From NCBI GenBank assembly GCA_964566895.1, contig CAZMJP010000007.1, positions 1-31,599 of the forward strand: a stretch of 31,599 nucleotides of DNA, in the 5' to 3' direction. Both the position numbers and the translations under genes were made by a program. The stretch comes from CAZMJP01 sp964566895. GTDB taxonomy: Bacteria; Patescibacteriota; Patescibacteriia; UBA2591; UBA6264. Below are positions 30,994 to 31,599 of this stretch, piece after piece. Position 1 is the stretch's first letter, and each line of letters opens with the position of its first letter. The notes under the pieces were generated by a model, which was given only the letters and a program-made list of their open reading frames with translations, ran no database searches and was not told the origin of the DNA.

Positions 30994-31167
30994 CTAACGA
31001 CTTAAAACGCTTTCAGGGGTCAATTCATAATTTTCTTCAGGTTCGCCGTCGGTGAGTTTGAATACTTTGCAGCCCGTTTGTTCAAAGTCGTCCAGCGATA
31101 TCCGAGGCGGTTCAGGTTTTTTTTCCAAATCATTGTCGAAATTATTTTGAGAAGTTTCTTTAAGCAT
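30994..31167 (-). CDS. N-terminal part of the amber-split gene, hypothetical
   Basis: From ATG 31167 the frame encodes 57 residues: MLKETSQNNFDNDLEKKPEP, then PRISLDDFEQTGCKVFKLTD and GEPEENYELTPESVLSR, ended by TAG (30994-30996). A longer version from 31236 would run through the TGTACGAG palindrome and is rejected. The product is acidic and probably soluble; unknown. It is in the same frame as the downstream 69-residue open frame, so the TAG may be a nonsense mutation. A palindrome-dense spacer lies just upstream. Confidence 0.45.
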   Translation of the reverse strand: MLKETSQNNFDNDLEKKPEPPRISLDDFEQTGCKVFKLTDGEPEENYELTPESVLSR

Positions 31168-31190
31168 ATTTTTTCCCGCGGAGCAGGGGA

Positions 31191-31277
31191 TTATGTACGT
31201 TATGTACGAGGCGAGACCTCGTACATTTAAATTCAACCGTACGTACGAGGCTCATGTACGAGACGAGATCTCGTACA
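31191..31277. repeat. Cluster of TGTACGAG palindromes (copies 2 and 3 plus a half copy)
   Basis: Two 23-bp palindromes, 31203-31225 (TGTACGAG-gcgagac-CTCGTACA) and 31255-31277 (TGTACGAG-acgagat-CTCGTACA), have identical 8-bp arms and differing centres. Between them GTACGAGGCTC (around 31243-31253) is a partial copy. TTATGTACG is directly repeated at 31191-31199 and 31200-31208. A related element is at 283-306. Confidence 0.8.
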
Positions 31278-31278
31278 C

Positions 31279-31419
31279 GGCTATCCGAAGTTTTTGGAGG
31301 CGACGAAGTCGCTGACAAAAATTTAGGATAGCCGACAGTTATGCGAAGTCGCGAAGCGACGAGCAGAACTGGCGGGAACCGCCGCCCATTATGCAAAATC
31401 GCTTCGCGATTTTGCATAA
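31279..31419. repeat. Array of four stem-loops with GAA/TTC triloops
   Basis: (1) 31279-31333: nested stems GGCTATCC/GGATAGCC, TTTTTG/CAAAAA and GCGAC/GTCGC, loop GAA. (2) 31336-31371: CAGTT/AACTG, TGC/GCA, GTCGC/GCGAC, loop GAA. (3) 31371-31383: GGCGG/CCGCC, loop GAA. (4) 31389-31419: perfect 14-bp arms TTATGCAAAATCGC/GCGATTTTGCATAA, loop TTC (GAA on the minus strand). TTATGCGAAGT occurs at 31339-31349 and again at 31427-31437. No coding frame explains it. Confidence 0.8.
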
Positions 31420-31485
31420 CTCGTTATTATGCGAAGTGTTTGTGTAATAATATGTAAAAATCGGTATATTATATGCCCTTTAATT

Positions 31486-31599
31486 CTATTTTTTTTCTTC
31501 AATTTCCTTGAAAATTATCTCAATAAATTTCTTTTTGGTCATTTTTTTAACCACATTGCCTCTTATCCGAACATTGAAATTTTTACCCTTGGCTTCTTT
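31486..31599 (-). CDS. 3' end of an unidentified protein (partial)
   Basis: The minus-strand frame enters from the right edge and stops at TAG (31486-31488), giving 37 C-terminal residues: KEAKGKNFNVRIRGNVVKKM then TKKKFIEIIFKEIEEKK. It is highly basic and lysine-rich with an amphipathic helix at the end. No family is recognised from this fragment. Confidence 0.5.
   Translation of the reverse strand, partial: KEAKGKNFNVRIRGNVVKKMTKKKFIEIIFKEIEEKK

Larger units (their letters stand above)
31168..31485. other. Palindrome-rich intergenic region
   Basis: A 318-nt stretch between the amber-split gene and the right-edge gene. It holds the TGTACGAG palindrome cluster, the GAA-triloop hairpin array and an AT-rich part (31440-31480). 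I see no credible gene in it; the short open frames crossing it are made of the repeats. Confidence 0.7.

Noticed and set aside
30994..30996. Genome-wide reassignment of TAG to an amino acid
   Set aside because: TAG ends several intact genes here (for example miaA and ftsA-region neighbours), so only a local event is plausible.
31191..31419. CRISPR array
   Set aside because: Repeats are palindromes of differing sequence without equal-length spacers, and no cas genes are present.

Overview
This window looks like a chromosomal segment of a small-genome bacterium, most likely a member of the Candidate Phyla Radiation (Patescibacteria, Parcubacteria-like). This is inferred from the AT-rich, densely packed genes, the rarity of Shine-Dalgarno sequences, many promoters whose -10 box sits 5-10 nt before the start codon, a secreted DUF5667/DUF333-type protein, and short palindromic insertions inside housekeeping genes. 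No species can be named. TGA, TAG and TAA all serve as stops and no in-frame TGA is read through, so the code appears standard.

Layout. The left edge (1-660) holds the end of an unknown gene, a hairpin-rich spacer and a small membrane-protein gene with a near-consensus promoter. A leftward group follows: VanZ-like protein, Xer-type recombinase, tRNA-Arg(UCU), tRNA-His(GUG). From 2397 to 24520 almost everything runs rightward: rpsO, a NYN-domain nuclease, pnp, UDP-glucuronate decarboxylase-like epimerase, GT2 glycosyltransferase, DUF2304 protein, signal peptidase I, hisS, mtaB, YtxH-like protein, ferredoxin, ybeY, ftsA, a small unknown, an amino-acid permease, a Cys-motif unknown, greA, lysS, recJ, a ParB-like protein, rnhA, a polyprenyl sugar phosphotransferase and gatB. 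The one exception is the RNase P RNA gene, on the minus strand at 21123-21573, which shares a back-to-back promoter region with the sugar transferase. After gatB come miaA (-), a PrsW-family membrane protease (+), miaB (-), a 969-residue secreted repeat protein (-), a small gene split by an amber codon (-), a palindrome-dense spacer and a partial gene.

How the genes fit together. RNA metabolism dominates: PNPase, a NYN nuclease, YbeY, RNase P, RNase HI, RecJ (a DNA nuclease), and the tRNA-modifying enzymes MiaA, MiaB and MtaB, with HisRS, LysRS and GatB for translation. Envelope functions are the epimerase, GT2, DUF2304, LepB, sugar phosphotransferase, VanZ and PrsW.

No defence system, CRISPR array, prophage or complete transposon is visible. 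The least ordinary content is non-coding: a long imperfect hairpin directly before pnp, a terminator-like hairpin in the greA leader, an expanded RNase P RNA helix, dispersed palindromes (one inserted in-frame in miaA), an array of GAA-triloop hairpins at 31279-31419, and a recurring leaderless promoter geometry.
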